From positions 620,001 to 684,000 of the forward strand of contig NZ_LT607412.1 of the NCBI RefSeq assembly GCF_900091455.1: a DNA stretch of 64,000 bases. Reading direction: 5' to 3'. Positions 9,883 through 18,590 of the stretch are shown here, piece by piece. Made by a program: the position numbers and the translations under genes. The notes beneath the pieces are model-generated. The model saw only the letters and a program-made list of their open reading frames with translations. It did not search any database and had not been told where the DNA came from. Every line of letters starts with the position of its first letter. Position 1 is the stretch's first letter. The stretch comes from Micromonospora coriariae (GTDB taxonomy: Bacteria > Actinomycetota > Actinomycetes > Mycobacteriales > Micromonosporaceae).

Positions 9883-10350
9883 GTGAGTGAGCGGGACGGC
9901 CGGGAGTGGCGGGAGCGGCAGCGACAGGCGGTGCGGGCGCACGCCGACGCGGACGCGCGGCAGCGGGCCACCGAGCACGCCGAGGCGGCGGAGCTGGTGG
10001 CCTGGTTCGTGGCCGAGGCGACCCGGCGAGGGCTGCCGACCACCCGGCTGGTCGCCCGGGGCTACGACGGGCGCGGGCGCTACCGGACCCGGCTGACCGG
10101 GTGGTACGTCGACCGGGCCGAAACCCGGGCGGTGGACGTGGCCGGCCGGTTCCACCTGCTGACGGTGCCGGGCGGCCTGCGGGCGCGGCTGTTCGGGGTC
10201 GATCCGCAACCCAGCCCGGCGCCGTTGATTGTCGGAGCGGGTGGCCGCGACGGCGAGTCGATCCCGTTGCGAACGTTGCTCAACCGGCTGCTGGACGACG
10301 GGGCTGACGGGCCAGGTTCCACCACCACAGCTGCTGCACCGCGAGGGTGA
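9883..10350 (+). CDS. Hypothetical protein
   Basis: 155 aa, not recognised. Charged, Arg/Glu/Ala-rich helical N-terminus (about residues 1-50), then a more beta-like middle (RLTGWYVDRAETRAVDV, RFHLLTVPGG) and a low-complexity Thr/Ala tail. No signal peptide or membrane segment. GTG start with no Shine-Dalgarno; a TACCGT element 7 nt upstream may mean a leaderless transcript. The last 71 nt overlap the 3' end of the convergent DUF389 gene. Codon use looks normal, and the third-position GC pattern supports coding. Confidence 0.6.
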   Translation: MSERDGREWRERQRQAVRAHADADARQRATEHAEAAELVAWFVAEATRRGLPTTRLVARGYDGRGRYRTRLTGWYVDRAETRAVDVAGRFHLLTVPGGLRARLFGVDPQPSPAPLIVGAGGRDGESIPLRTLLNRLLDDGADGPGSTTTAAAPRG

Positions 10351-11227
10351 GCAGCCCGGCCAGGACGATCGCGCAGAGGTTGATCACCAGCTGGAGGGCT
10401 GACCCGGCCGCCTCGTCCCACACCCCGTAGGCGCTGGCGACCGACACGTTCGCCGCGGCCGGCACCGTGGTCACGGAGATCAGCACCCCAACCAGGCTGC
10501 CTGACTTCTTCGACGTCAACGAGAGCATGCCGGCCACCCCGGCGAGCAGGCCGACCACCCAGGACAGCGCGTCCGGCCGCCAGATGAAGTCGGTGAGCGG
10601 GCGGTCCACGAGCAGCATCTCCCGGCTGACCAGACCGGCGGCGTTCAGTGCCCAGGTGCTCAACACGGTCGCGACCATTGCCACCAGGAAACCGACGGTG
10701 AGGGCTTGCACCGACCGGATGATCACCGCGAGCCGGCGGCGCAGCAGCGCGACGCAGAGCGCGGCGAGGGGGCCGAACTCCGGCCCGACCACCATCGCCC
10801 CGACGATGAGGATCGGCTGGTCCAGCAGCACACCGATACCGGCGATCATGGTGGCGATGGTGAGCAGCGCAAGGTAGGTACCGGACAGTTCGGTCTGCTC
10901 GCCGGTCTTCGCCGCGATCTCGTCCCAGACAACCGCGTCAGCACCGCTGCCCGGCGCTTTCTCCGCCGCTCGGTCGGCCGCGGTGGAGATCGTCAGCTCG
11001 ACGTCGTCAGCGGCGATGCCGCCGCTCGTGTCCACGCCGATTCGCCGCAAGCCTTGGAGCACCCGGTCGGCGCTTTCCCGCACCACGTCGCAGAGGATGA
11101 GGTCGCCCTGCGGCTGCCGGGCCGCGCCAGGCAGCACGGCCAGGTGGGTCACCCCCGCCTCCGCCGCGAGCAGGTCGACGACCTGCGTCGACCTGTCCGC
11201 CGGAGCGATCACCCTCAGGTGCAGCAC
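10280..11227 (-). CDS. DUF389 domain membrane protein
   Basis: 315 aa integral membrane protein of the DUF389 (TIGR00341-like) family, function unknown. The first about 95 residues are a cytosolic ferredoxin-like region (LHLRVIAPADRS...), followed by about six hydrophobic segments, starting with YLALLTIATMIAGIGVLL and ILIVGAMVVGPEFGPLAAL (the conserved GPEFGP signature). GTG 11227 chosen because AGGGAGG lies 4 nt upstream; a longer in-frame start at 11266 has no comparable site. The 3' end overlaps the convergent hypothetical gene by 71 nt. Confidence 0.85.
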   Translation of the reverse strand: MLHLRVIAPADRSTQVVDLLAAEAGVTHLAVLPGAARQPQGDLILCDVVRESADRVLQGLRRIGVDTSGGIAADDVELTISTAADRAAEKAPGSGADAVVWDEIAAKTGEQTELSGTYLALLTIATMIAGIGVLLDQPILIVGAMVVGPEFGPLAALCVALLRRRLAVIIRSVQALTVGFLVAMVATVLSTWALNAAGLVSREMLLVDRPLTDFIWRPDALSWVVGLLAGVAGMLSLTSKKSGSLVGVLISVTTVPAAANVSVASAYGVWDEAAGSALQLVINLCAIVLAGLLTLAVQQLWWWNLARQPRRPAAG

Positions 11228-11465
11228 TATCCTCCCTCGCCCGACCGGGTTGAATTTCCGCCCCACCGGGCGGTCGCGACTCTACCGCTCGACCTGTGAT
11301 GACACGGACCGCACGAGAGCCCTGAGCAGGCCGTGTCCATGCGCGATGTTTCCGGGTTGATCGGGAGGAAGCAGCCTGAGTGTCTGGATTCGAGGCTGCT
11401 TGACCGTCTTGTACTGATAAAACACGTGAGTAGTTTTACGTCGCTTTCTCTCGGAGGTCGGATCG
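11228..11465. other. Divergent intergenic region, start of the glycan locus
   Basis: 238 nt between the DUF389 gene (-) and the PglC-like gene (+). 11405-11445 is markedly A/T-richer than its surroundings, with a TAAAAC/GTTTTA inverted repeat around CACGTG, and probably holds the promoter of the glycan operon. I find no convincing -35/-10 pair at proper spacing. GGAGG at 11453-11457 is the ribosome binding site of the next gene. Confidence 0.5.
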
Positions 11466-12185
11466 GTGCCGGTGCCTGGTGGTCTCGTGAACGCCCCGGA
11501 AAAACCTCTGCTGCTGCCTCGCCCTGACCCGGTCAAGCGCATCTTCGACGCGACCCTCGCGGCCGTGCTGCTGGTGCTGCTCACGCCGCTGCTGGTGGTG
11601 GTGGCGGTCCTCGTCATGGTGGGCCTCGGCCGCCCGGTGCTGTTCCGCCAGTGCCGCGCCGGCCTTCACGGCCGACCCTTCGAGGTGGTCAAGTTCCGGA
11701 CGATGCGGCCGCCCAATCACGGCCGCAGCCTGGTCAGCGACGGCGACCGACTCACCCCGCTGGGGCGTTGGCTACGTGCCACCAGCCTGGACGAGCTGCC
11801 CACGCTCTGGAACGTTCTGCGCGGCGACATGAGCCTGGTGGGCCCGCGCCCGCTGCTGCCGGAGTACCTCGGTCGCTACTCCGCAAGCCAAGCCCGGCGG
11901 CACGAGGTACGGCCCGGTGTCACCGGCCTGGCTCAGGTGCGCGGGCGCAACAGCCTGAGCTGGGAGGAGAAGCTGGACCTCGACGTGCAGTACGTCGACA
12001 CACGCAACTTCCGCCTCGACCTGTCGATCCTGGTCGCGACAGTGCGCACCGTGCTGCGCCGCGAAGGCATCAACGCGGCGGGGTCGGTCACCGCGCCGGA
12101 ATTTCGCGGGACCGGCCATTGGTCGGGATCCGGCCGACAGGAGCAGAAGCCAGCACTTCGCCCCATGTCGGAGGTGCCGCGATGA
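11466..12185 (+). CDS. Initiating sugar-1-phosphate transferase (PglC/WcaJ C-domain type)
   Basis: Transfers a sugar-1-phosphate from a UDP-sugar to undecaprenyl phosphate to start glycan assembly at the inner leaflet. 239 aa, the short PglC-like form with one membrane-entering hydrophobic segment (about 27-53). Hallmarks: KRIFD, the FRQCRAG basic stretch, KFRTM, the catalytic D109-E110 in SLDELP, GDMSLVGPRPL, and RPGVTGLAQV. GTG start with GGAGG 8 nt upstream. Its stop overlaps the next gene's ATG (ATGA). First gene of a PglC-E-D-F-like operon. Confidence 0.92.
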   Translation: MPVPGGLVNAPEKPLLLPRPDPVKRIFDATLAAVLLVLLTPLLVVVAVLVMVGLGRPVLFRQCRAGLHGRPFEVVKFRTMRPPNHGRSLVSDGDRLTPLGRWLRATSLDELPTLWNVLRGDMSLVGPRPLLPEYLGRYSASQARRHEVRPGVTGLAQVRGRNSLSWEEKLDLDVQYVDTRNFRLDLSILVATVRTVLRREGINAAGSVTAPEFRGTGHWSGSGRQEQKPALRPMSEVPR

Positions 12186-13330
12186 GCCGGACGATCCACC
12201 TGTCAGCACCCGACGTCGGCCCCCTGGAGGAGTCGTATCTGGTGGCCGCGCTGCGGTCGGGGTGGGTCGCGCCAGTCGGTCCCGACCTTGAGGCGTTTGA
12301 GCGGGAGGTGGCTCATCGGGTCGGCACCCAGGGCGCGGTGGCCGTCACCTCCGGCACTGCCGCGCTGCACCTGGCCCTGCTCGGCCTCGGGGCCGGTCCG
12401 GGCGACGTGGTCCTGGTACCGACACTGACTTTCGTGGCCACCGCGAACGCGGTTCGCTACACAGGTGCCCGGCCGGTCTTCGTTGACTGCGACCCGCTCA
12501 CCGGCAACGTTGATGTCGGGCTGCTCACCGAGACGCTGGGAAAGCTCAGGGCCCGAGGCGAGCGGATAGCCGCGGTCATACCGGTGGACATGTTCGGCAG
12601 CTGTGTCGACTACACAACCTTGTTGCCATTTTGTGCGGAGGCAGACGTACCGGTCGTGGAAGACGCCGCAGAGAGTCTCGGCGCCCACCACAACGGGCGG
12701 CCCGCGGGCTCGTTTGGACACGTCGGAGCGATCTCGTTCAACGGCAACAAGATCATGACGACATCGGGGGGCGGGATGCTCGTCTCCGACGATCTCGCCC
12801 TGCTCGCGCACGCCCGCCACCTCGCTACCCAGGCGCGAGAGCCAACGCTGCACTACGAGCACCACGAAATTGGATACAACTACCGACTGAGCAACCTGCT
12901 GGCCGCGCTCGGCCGGGCTCAGTTGATGAGGCTCGACGGAATGATCACTCGGCGCCGTGCTCTGCGGGACCGTTACACCAAGCGCTTCACCCCGGTGCCG
13001 GGCGTCGAGTTGATCGGCGGAGAGGACACCGGCTCCAACTGCTGGTTGACCTGCCTGCGCGTGGATGCGGCGCGCTCGGGCTGGGAAGCGACGGACCTCG
13101 CCGCCCACCTGGCCGCCCGCGACATCGAGACCCGGCCGGTGTGGAAACCGATGCACCGACAGCCGGTGTATGCCGAAGCCGAGAGTGTGCTCACGGGTGC
13201 GGCCGACACGCTTTTCGCTCAAGGACTCACTCTGCCCAGCGGCAGCGGGCTGACAGAACCTCAGGTCGAATTCGTGCTCGCGGCTATCGACGAATTCCTT
13301 TCCGCCACGGCTGAGGTGGCGTTCGCGTGA
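12182..13330 (+). CDS. DegT/PglE-type sugar aminotransferase
   Basis: PLP-dependent aminotransferase that would aminate C4 of UDP-4-keto-6-deoxy-GlcNAc (PglE reaction; inferred from resemblance and context). 382 aa. The PLP lysine is K190 in SFNGNKIMTT, which closely follows the PglE motif; VTSGTAALHLAL, EDAAESLG and NYRLSN are further family marks. ATG overlaps the preceding stop by 4 nt, and the end overlaps the next GTG by 4 nt, so the operon is translationally coupled. Confidence 0.9.
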   Translation: MSRTIHLSAPDVGPLEESYLVAALRSGWVAPVGPDLEAFEREVAHRVGTQGAVAVTSGTAALHLALLGLGAGPGDVVLVPTLTFVATANAVRYTGARPVFVDCDPLTGNVDVGLLTETLGKLRARGERIAAVIPVDMFGSCVDYTTLLPFCAEADVPVVEDAAESLGAHHNGRPAGSFGHVGAISFNGNKIMTTSGGGMLVSDDLALLAHARHLATQAREPTLHYEHHEIGYNYRLSNLLAALGRAQLMRLDGMITRRRALRDRYTKRFTPVPGVELIGGEDTGSNCWLTCLRVDAARSGWEATDLAAHLAARDIETRPVWKPMHRQPVYAEAESVLTGAADTLFAQGLTLPSGSGLTEPQVEFVLAAIDEFLSATAEVAFA

Positions 13331-13971
13331 CCATTCCACTTGTGGTTGTCGGTTGCGGCGGCCACGGCCGCGAGATGCTCATCGTCGCCCGCGCACTGGC
13401 GGACCAACCCGGGCAACCATGCTGGCGCCTGCTCGGCTTCATCGACGATCGGCCCTCAGAGGAGAACCTGAAGCGGGTACAGCGACTGGAGGTCCCCTTC
13501 CTCGGCGGTCTCGCCTGGCTACAGGACGCACCAGCGGACACCCACCACGTCATCGGGATTGGGGACCCCCAGGTGCGCAGGGCTGTCGGGGAGCGCATCG
13601 ACCACTACGGCACACCCGCGGCGAGCCTCATCCATCCGGCGGCCACGATCGGTCCGGACACCGTTCACGGGCCCGGGTTCGTCGCCTTCGCGGGCGCTCG
13701 GGTCACCACAAACGTGACCATCGGTCGTCACGTGCACCTCAACCAGAACACCACTGTCGGGCACGACTGCGTGCTCGCCGACTACGTCTCGGTCAACCCC
13801 CTCGCCGCGGTTTCCGGTGACTGCCACCTCGACGAGGGGGTGCTGATCGGCACCACCGCCGCAGTGCTGCAGGGCCTGACCGTCGGACGGGACAGCATCG
13901 TGGGGGCAGGCGCCTGCGTCGTCCGCGACGTACCCGCCCGCGCAGTTGTCAAGGGCGTCCCGGCCCGCTGA
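13327..13971 (+). CDS. PglD/NeuD-type sugar O/N-acetyltransferase
   Basis: Acetyl-CoA-dependent acetyltransferase that would acetylate the 4-amino group to give a UDP-diacetamido sugar (PglD role, inferred). 214 aa. The N-terminal Rossmann-like sugar-binding part starts VVVGCGGHGREML; the C-terminal left-handed beta-helix hexapeptide repeats run from about residue 105. H146 in TVGHDC matches the position of the PglD catalytic His. GTG start inside the GTGA overlap with the aminotransferase gene. Confidence 0.88.
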   Translation: MTIPLVVVGCGGHGREMLIVARALADQPGQPCWRLLGFIDDRPSEENLKRVQRLEVPFLGGLAWLQDAPADTHHVIGIGDPQVRRAVGERIDHYGTPAASLIHPAATIGPDTVHGPGFVAFAGARVTTNVTIGRHVHLNQNTTVGHDCVLADYVSVNPLAAVSGDCHLDEGVLIGTTAAVLQGLTVGRDSIVGAGACVVRDVPARAVVKGVPAR

Positions 13972-14116
13972 GCTGGCATCGCCGACAAAGAATCCTGACT
14001 CTTCGTCTGAAAACTGATGTATTCACCCAAACAGCGCAAATAGCATGCCTCAAGCTAAAGCGGACAACTTCCTGCCCCCTCGGGCGGAATGGTCGGAAAT
14101 GGATCAAGGAGCCCAC

Positions 14117-15988
14117 ATGCCGCTGGACACGGACAGCCCGCCACGGGTGGACGAGCCAACACGCCGATCCCGAGCCCGCCGCCGCACTGTCGCGTTCCTC
14201 GCTACCGATGCCACCGCTTGGCTCTGCGGCTTTCTCGCGGCCGCATGGACCCGCTACGAGTTCCAACCACCGCCGAACCTGTTCGCGCGAGCCGCCGTCG
14301 TCGCCACGCTCGCCGCACTGGTGCACGTCGCCGTGGCCGCGCTCCGGCGGCTCTACTCCGGACGTCATCCGCTGGGCAGCCTGCAGGAGGTCCAAGGCGT
14401 CGCCGGAACAACGATCACGACGGCCGGCATCCTGCTGCTCGGGCTGCTGCCGTCCGATGACCGGCCCGTGCCGGCTAGCACCCCACTGGTCGGCGGCGCT
14501 CTCGCCCTATTGTTCATGCTGGCAGCCCGGTTCGCGTACCGGCACCGGCGCGATCTTGCCATGCGTCCTGATCACAGGTCGGCGACGCCGGTCCTGCTCT
14601 TCGGGATGGGTGACGCCGGGCAGGGCCTGCTCCGCGCGATGCTCAGCGACCCACGCGGCCGGTACCTGCCGGTCGGCGCTCTCGACGACGACCCCGACAA
14701 GCGCGACCTGCGCATCGGCGGGGTACGCGTGCTCGGTGGGCGGCGCGACGTTGGCAAAGCGGTACGACGCACCAACGCCAGCACGGTCATCTTCTCTGTC
14801 GCCAATGCCGACGCCGCATTGATTCGGCAGATACGAGAAGCAACCCTCCAGACCGGGGCGGCGTTCAAGGTGCTGCCTCCGGTGCGGGACCTGGTCGACC
14901 ACCGGATCACCGTCACCGACGTCCGCGACGTGCGGATCAGCGACCTGCTCGGGCGCCGCCAGGTGGTCGGCGATTTGCCACTGAGCACAAACACCCTGAC
15001 CGGCCGACGGATCCTGGTCACCGGCGCCGGCGGCTCGATCGGCTCCGAACTCTGCCGCCAGGTGATGAAGGCGGACCCGGGCGAGCTGATGATGCTGGAC
15101 CGGGACGAGTCCGCCCTGCACAGCCTCCAGATGTCGCTCGCCGGACGGGCCCTGCTAGACGGTCCTGAGCTGATCCTCGCCGATCTACGGGACGACGAGG
15201 GCATCCGACGGATCATCCGAGAACGCCGTCCGGAGATCATCTTTCACGCTGCGGCGCTCAAGCACCTGCCCCTGCTTCAGCGGCACCCCGGAGAGGCGGT
15301 CAAGACCAATGTCTGGGGCACCCTGTCCGTGCTCGACGCCTGCCAGGATGTAGCTAGGTTCGTGAACATCTCCACGGACAAGGCCGCCGATCCGATCAGC
15401 GTGCTCGGGTACTCCAAGCGAATCACCGAGATGCTGACCGCGCACGCGGCCTCACGGTTTCCGGGAACCTTCCTCAGCGTCCGGTTCGGAAACGTCTTAA
15501 GTAGCCGCGGATCGGTCGTGACTGCCTTTCAGCGGCAGATCGAGGCGGGCAACCCGCTGACCGTGACGCATCCGGACGTGACGCGCTACCTGATGACTGT
15601 CGAGGAAGCCGTGCACCTTGTGCTTCAGGCCGCCGAGATCGGTCGCGACGGGGAAGCATTGGTGCTTGACATGGGTGAGCCGGTCCGGATCGCCAACCTG
15701 GCCCGGCAAATGGCCGACCAGGCCGCGAGTACGGTGCCGATCGTCTACACCGGTCTACGGCCGGGCGAAAAGCTGCACGAGGATTTGCTGGGTGCCGGCG
15801 AAACAGACACCAGGCCGTTCCACCCGCTGATCTCGCACGTTTCAGTGCCCGTCCTGGATTCGCTGGAGGTCAGCGGCCTCGACCCGTATGACGACCCGGA
15901 CAAGATTGTCGCGAAACTCGCCCAACTCTGCGCCCATCCGGTCAACCCGACCCACGCCGCCACCCGCGAAGCGCCGCTACCGCACTGA
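14117..15988 (+). CDS. PglF/WbpM-like membrane UDP-GlcNAc 4,6-dehydratase
   Basis: Membrane-bound SDR that would convert UDP-GlcNAc to the 4-keto-6-deoxy sugar, the first step feeding the PglE- and PglD-like enzymes upstream. 623 aa. ATG 14117 chosen: AAGGAG lies 5 nt upstream; an in-frame ATG at 14045 has no such site. About four N-terminal membrane helices (roughly 20-130), a CoA-binding-like Rossmann domain, then the catalytic SDR domain with G303-A-G-G-S-I-G309, ISTDKAADP and LGYSKR. The SDR Tyr position is Leu here, where it is usually Met in this branch. 145 nt of A/T-richer DNA precede it, possibly an internal promoter. Confidence 0.9.
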   Translation: MPLDTDSPPRVDEPTRRSRARRRTVAFLATDATAWLCGFLAAAWTRYEFQPPPNLFARAAVVATLAALVHVAVAALRRLYSGRHPLGSLQEVQGVAGTTITTAGILLLGLLPSDDRPVPASTPLVGGALALLFMLAARFAYRHRRDLAMRPDHRSATPVLLFGMGDAGQGLLRAMLSDPRGRYLPVGALDDDPDKRDLRIGGVRVLGGRRDVGKAVRRTNASTVIFSVANADAALIRQIREATLQTGAAFKVLPPVRDLVDHRITVTDVRDVRISDLLGRRQVVGDLPLSTNTLTGRRILVTGAGGSIGSELCRQVMKADPGELMMLDRDESALHSLQMSLAGRALLDGPELILADLRDDEGIRRIIRERRPEIIFHAAALKHLPLLQRHPGEAVKTNVWGTLSVLDACQDVARFVNISTDKAADPISVLGYSKRITEMLTAHAASRFPGTFLSVRFGNVLSSRGSVVTAFQRQIEAGNPLTVTHPDVTRYLMTVEEAVHLVLQAAEIGRDGEALVLDMGEPVRIANLARQMADQAASTVPIVYTGLRPGEKLHEDLLGAGETDTRPFHPLISHVSVPVLDSLEVSGLDPYDDPDKIVAKLAQLCAHPVNPTHAATREAPLPH

Positions 15989-15990
15989 CC

Positions 15991-16036
15991 CGTGGGCGGT
16001 GGTGTGGGCGTCGGGGCGCCCGGATCACCGCCCACG
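15991..16036 (+). terminator. Hairpin after the PglF-like gene
   Basis: 11-bp perfect arms 15991-16001 and 16026-16036 with a GC-rich structured loop, 3 nt past the stop. The next gene starts 38 nt later on the same strand, so this may be a partial terminator or attenuator. Confidence 0.5.
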
Positions 16037-16073
16037 TAGTCGTTGAACGTGTGCTGAAGGGAGATTCCGCACG

Positions 16074-17306
16074 GTGACTTCGACCCACGAGAAACAGATT
16101 CACACGCAAGGCCCGCTGGCGAGCCCCCGGCTCCGGATCGTCGTTCTGATCAAAACAAACAGCGGCGGGGCTTGGATCCTGCCGCAGGTAGAGGCGATGC
16201 GGGGGCGCGGACACGAGGTCATCCTGGTGCTTCCCCCAGGCCCCGGCCGGCTCACCACCGAGCTGCGTGAACGGGGGTTCGAGGTTTTCGAGTGCCCGTT
16301 CCCACTACGGCCGGCACCATCGACGCTGGCCGGGCTCGCACGCCTGCGCCGCCTGATCCGCCGCCTGCGGCCGGATATCGTGCAGTATCACCTGATCGCC
16401 TCAGCGTACGCGGCGCGGCTGGCAACGGTCGGGCTACCCGTCCGCCGGGTACACAGCGTTGCCGGCCCGCTGTACCTGGACTCGCCATTGATTAGGACCG
16501 CGGAGCGCCTGATGTGGCGGTTGGACGACGTCATCGTCAACGGCTGCGCCAACGCCGCGGCGCGATACGAAGCGCTGGGATGCCCCCCGCACCGACTTCC
16601 GGTGGCGACCTACGGGGTGGATACCAGCAGGTTCGATCCGACAGAAAGCCCACCGGAGCAGCGCGTCGCGGCCCGGGCCGCGTTGGGCGTCGCTCCGGAT
16701 GCGTTCCTGGCCATCATGGTCGCGTATGCCTATCCGCCGAAGCGGCTGGTCCACCGGGGACGCGGCATCAAGGGTCACGACGTGCTGCTCGATGCGTGGC
16801 GACTGTTCCGCGAAAAGCGCGAAAAGCACGAAAGCTTTCACCTGCTGCTGGTCGGCGGCGGCTGGACCCAGGCTGGGGAAACGTACCGGCATAGCCTCAT
16901 CGATCGGTTCGGAGTCAACGAGGACGCCAGCATCACCTGGCTGACGAGCGTGCCCGATGTCCGGCCCTGCTACCTGGCAGCGGATGTCAGCGTCAGCCCG
17001 TCGCTGAGCGAGAGCCACGGGGCAGCGGTCGAGGCCGGGGCGATGGCCGTACCGAGCATCGTCAGTGACGCCGGGGGGCTCCCCGAGACGGTCGACGCCC
17101 GGTCCGGCTGGGTCGTGCCCCGCGACGACCCGCCCGCGCTGGCAGCGGCCCTGAATGACGCATACGCCGAATTCACTGCGGGCACGTTGGCAAGCCGCGG
17201 CTCGGCCGCTCGGCAACGTATGGTCGACCAGTTCGACAACCGTAAGACAGCCGAGCAGGTCACTGATGTCTGCGAACAGGTCGCCGCGCTGGTGGTGCGC
17301 CGATGA
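16074..17306 (+). CDS. Glycosyltransferase family 4
   Basis: Retaining GT-B glycosyltransferase, cytosolic face of the membrane, likely adding a sugar to the lipid-linked repeat unit. 410 aa. GTG start with AAGGGAGA about 12 nt upstream. The N-domain starts RIVVLIKTNSGGAW (acceptor side). The C-domain carries LLVGGGW, a DVSVSPSLSESHGAAVEAGA stretch (the E-x7-E region of GT4) and PSIVSDAGGLPE. An insert rich in Arg/Lys/Glu near residue 235 (FREKREKHE) is unusual but not disruptive. Overlaps the next gene by 4 nt. Confidence 0.88.
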   Translation: MTSTHEKQIHTQGPLASPRLRIVVLIKTNSGGAWILPQVEAMRGRGHEVILVLPPGPGRLTTELRERGFEVFECPFPLRPAPSTLAGLARLRRLIRRLRPDIVQYHLIASAYAARLATVGLPVRRVHSVAGPLYLDSPLIRTAERLMWRLDDVIVNGCANAAARYEALGCPPHRLPVATYGVDTSRFDPTESPPEQRVAARAALGVAPDAFLAIMVAYAYPPKRLVHRGRGIKGHDVLLDAWRLFREKREKHESFHLLLVGGGWTQAGETYRHSLIDRFGVNEDASITWLTSVPDVRPCYLAADVSVSPSLSESHGAAVEAGAMAVPSIVSDAGGLPETVDARSGWVVPRDDPPALAAALNDAYAEFTAGTLASRGSAARQRMVDQFDNRKTAEQVTDVCEQVAALVVRR

Positions 17307-18517
17307 GGGTCGTGGTGAGCACCGAATCTCGGTTCAGCCGCACCCCCAACGGTCGTGTCTGGGTCCAGGCGGGACCGGACAACTCGATCTGGCGGCGCTA
17401 CCTCACCGTGTTCCAGCGCGTCCGGGTGGTCGGCCGGACGCTTGACGTAGTGGACGTTCCCGAAGGGGCCGCACGGGTGGACGGAGACGGCGTCGAGGTC
17501 TGGCCGTTGCCGTACTACGTCGGCCCCCGCCAGTACCTGCTCCGCCGGCACGTGGTGGCACGTGCTGTCACCGCATCGGCGGACGCCGACGATGCGGTGA
17601 TCCTCCGAGTGCCCTCCCCTATCGGCTCTCTGTTGGCTGCGGCGCGAGAACGTGCCAGGCTTCCGTACGCCTTGGAAGTCATCGGCGATCCGTACGACGT
17701 GCTCGCCCCGGGCGTGGTCCGCCATCCACTTCGGCCGGTGCTGCGAGCGTCGGCCACACGACGGTTGCGCCAGCAGTGTCGCTCGGCAGTCGCTGTAGCG
17801 TATGAGACGGAACGGCATCTGCAGCGGCGATACCCCAGCCTGCCCAGCACTCCCACAACTGGCATTTCCAGCGTCGACCTGCCGCCGGCGGCGTACGTCC
17901 CACGAGCACGGGGCGTTCGGCCGTTGCTGCAGGAAGCCAAGCTAATTTCGATCGGCTCACTTGAACAGCTCTACAAGGGCATCGACACTTTGATCGAGGC
18001 GATCGCCCGGTCGAGGGCCCTTTCCCCGCAGCTCCGGCTGGTGCACGTCGGGGTCGGCGCGTACCGCCCCGACCTCGAACAACTCGCCGCACGGCTCGGC
18101 GTTGCAGACCGGGTGACCTTCACGGGTGTGCTGCCGACCGTCGAGGCGGTGCGCGAACAGCTCGACGGCGCCGACCTGTTCGTGATGCCGTCGCGGACCG
18201 AAGGGCTGCCACGGGCACTCATCGAGGCCATGGCTCGGGCTCTACCGGCCATCGGCTCAACCGTAGGTGGCATCCCCGAGTTGCTCCCCTCGGCCAACCT
18301 CGTTCCGCCCGATGATCCTGCGGCCCTGGCCACCGCCATCACCCGGTTGCTGGCCGACCCGGAACGGCTGGCGAGCGCCTCTGCCAACAATCTGGCTCGA
18401 GCCCGGCAGTTCTCCACCGAGACCCTCGGTGCCCGGCGGCTCGCCTACTACGGCGCGGTGGCGGAGGCTGCCCGTAAGCCGCTGCGCCAGCGCTCCACGC
18501 TCGTGATCGGGCGTTGA
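17303..18517 (+). CDS. Glycosyltransferase family 4
   Basis: 404 aa GT-B glycosyltransferase, probably the second sugar transferase of this half-locus. ATG overlaps the previous stop (ATGA). The N-domain starts MRVVVSTESRF; the C-domain has LISIGSLEQLYKGIDTLI, VTFTGVLPT, DLFVMPSRTEGLPRALIEAM (E-x7-E) and PAIGSTVGGIPELL. The donor sugar cannot be told. It is the last + strand gene before the IS remnant; no terminator is visible between its stop and the element. Confidence 0.88.
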   Translation: MRVVVSTESRFSRTPNGRVWVQAGPDNSIWRRYLTVFQRVRVVGRTLDVVDVPEGAARVDGDGVEVWPLPYYVGPRQYLLRRHVVARAVTASADADDAVILRVPSPIGSLLAAARERARLPYALEVIGDPYDVLAPGVVRHPLRPVLRASATRRLRQQCRSAVAVAYETERHLQRRYPSLPSTPTTGISSVDLPPAAYVPRARGVRPLLQEAKLISIGSLEQLYKGIDTLIEAIARSRALSPQLRLVHVGVGAYRPDLEQLAARLGVADRVTFTGVLPTVEAVREQLDGADLFVMPSRTEGLPRALIEAMARALPAIGSTVGGIPELLPSANLVPPDDPAALATAITRLLADPERLASASANNLARARQFSTETLGARRLAYYGAVAEAARKPLRQRSTLVIGR

Positions 18518-18528
18518 CTCAGGCCGGG

Positions 18529-18590
18529 TTACGCAGCACGACGCGCGTCCCCGCGCCCGCCCGGTTGGGCGCGGAGACTCCAGTCGCGGC
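18529..18590 (-). other. Orphaned 3' tail of the neighbouring glycosyltransferase gene
   Basis: Read on the minus strand, and joined to 19381 onward without the IS and one copy of a CGGC duplication, the frame continues for about 18 codons (DWSLRAQPGGRGDARRAA) to a TAA at 18529. This fits the original C-terminus of the GT gene now ending at 19377. It rests on assuming a 4-bp target duplication. Confidence 0.45.

Noticed and set aside
11400..11436. TTGACC ... TGATAA or TAGTTT as a promoter of the glycan operon
   Set aside because: Spacings of 9 and 25 nt do not fit a sigma-70 promoter.
18587..18590. CGGC as a certain target duplication of the IS982 relic
   Set aside because: Only 4 bp and GC-rich, so chance is possible; kept as tentative only.
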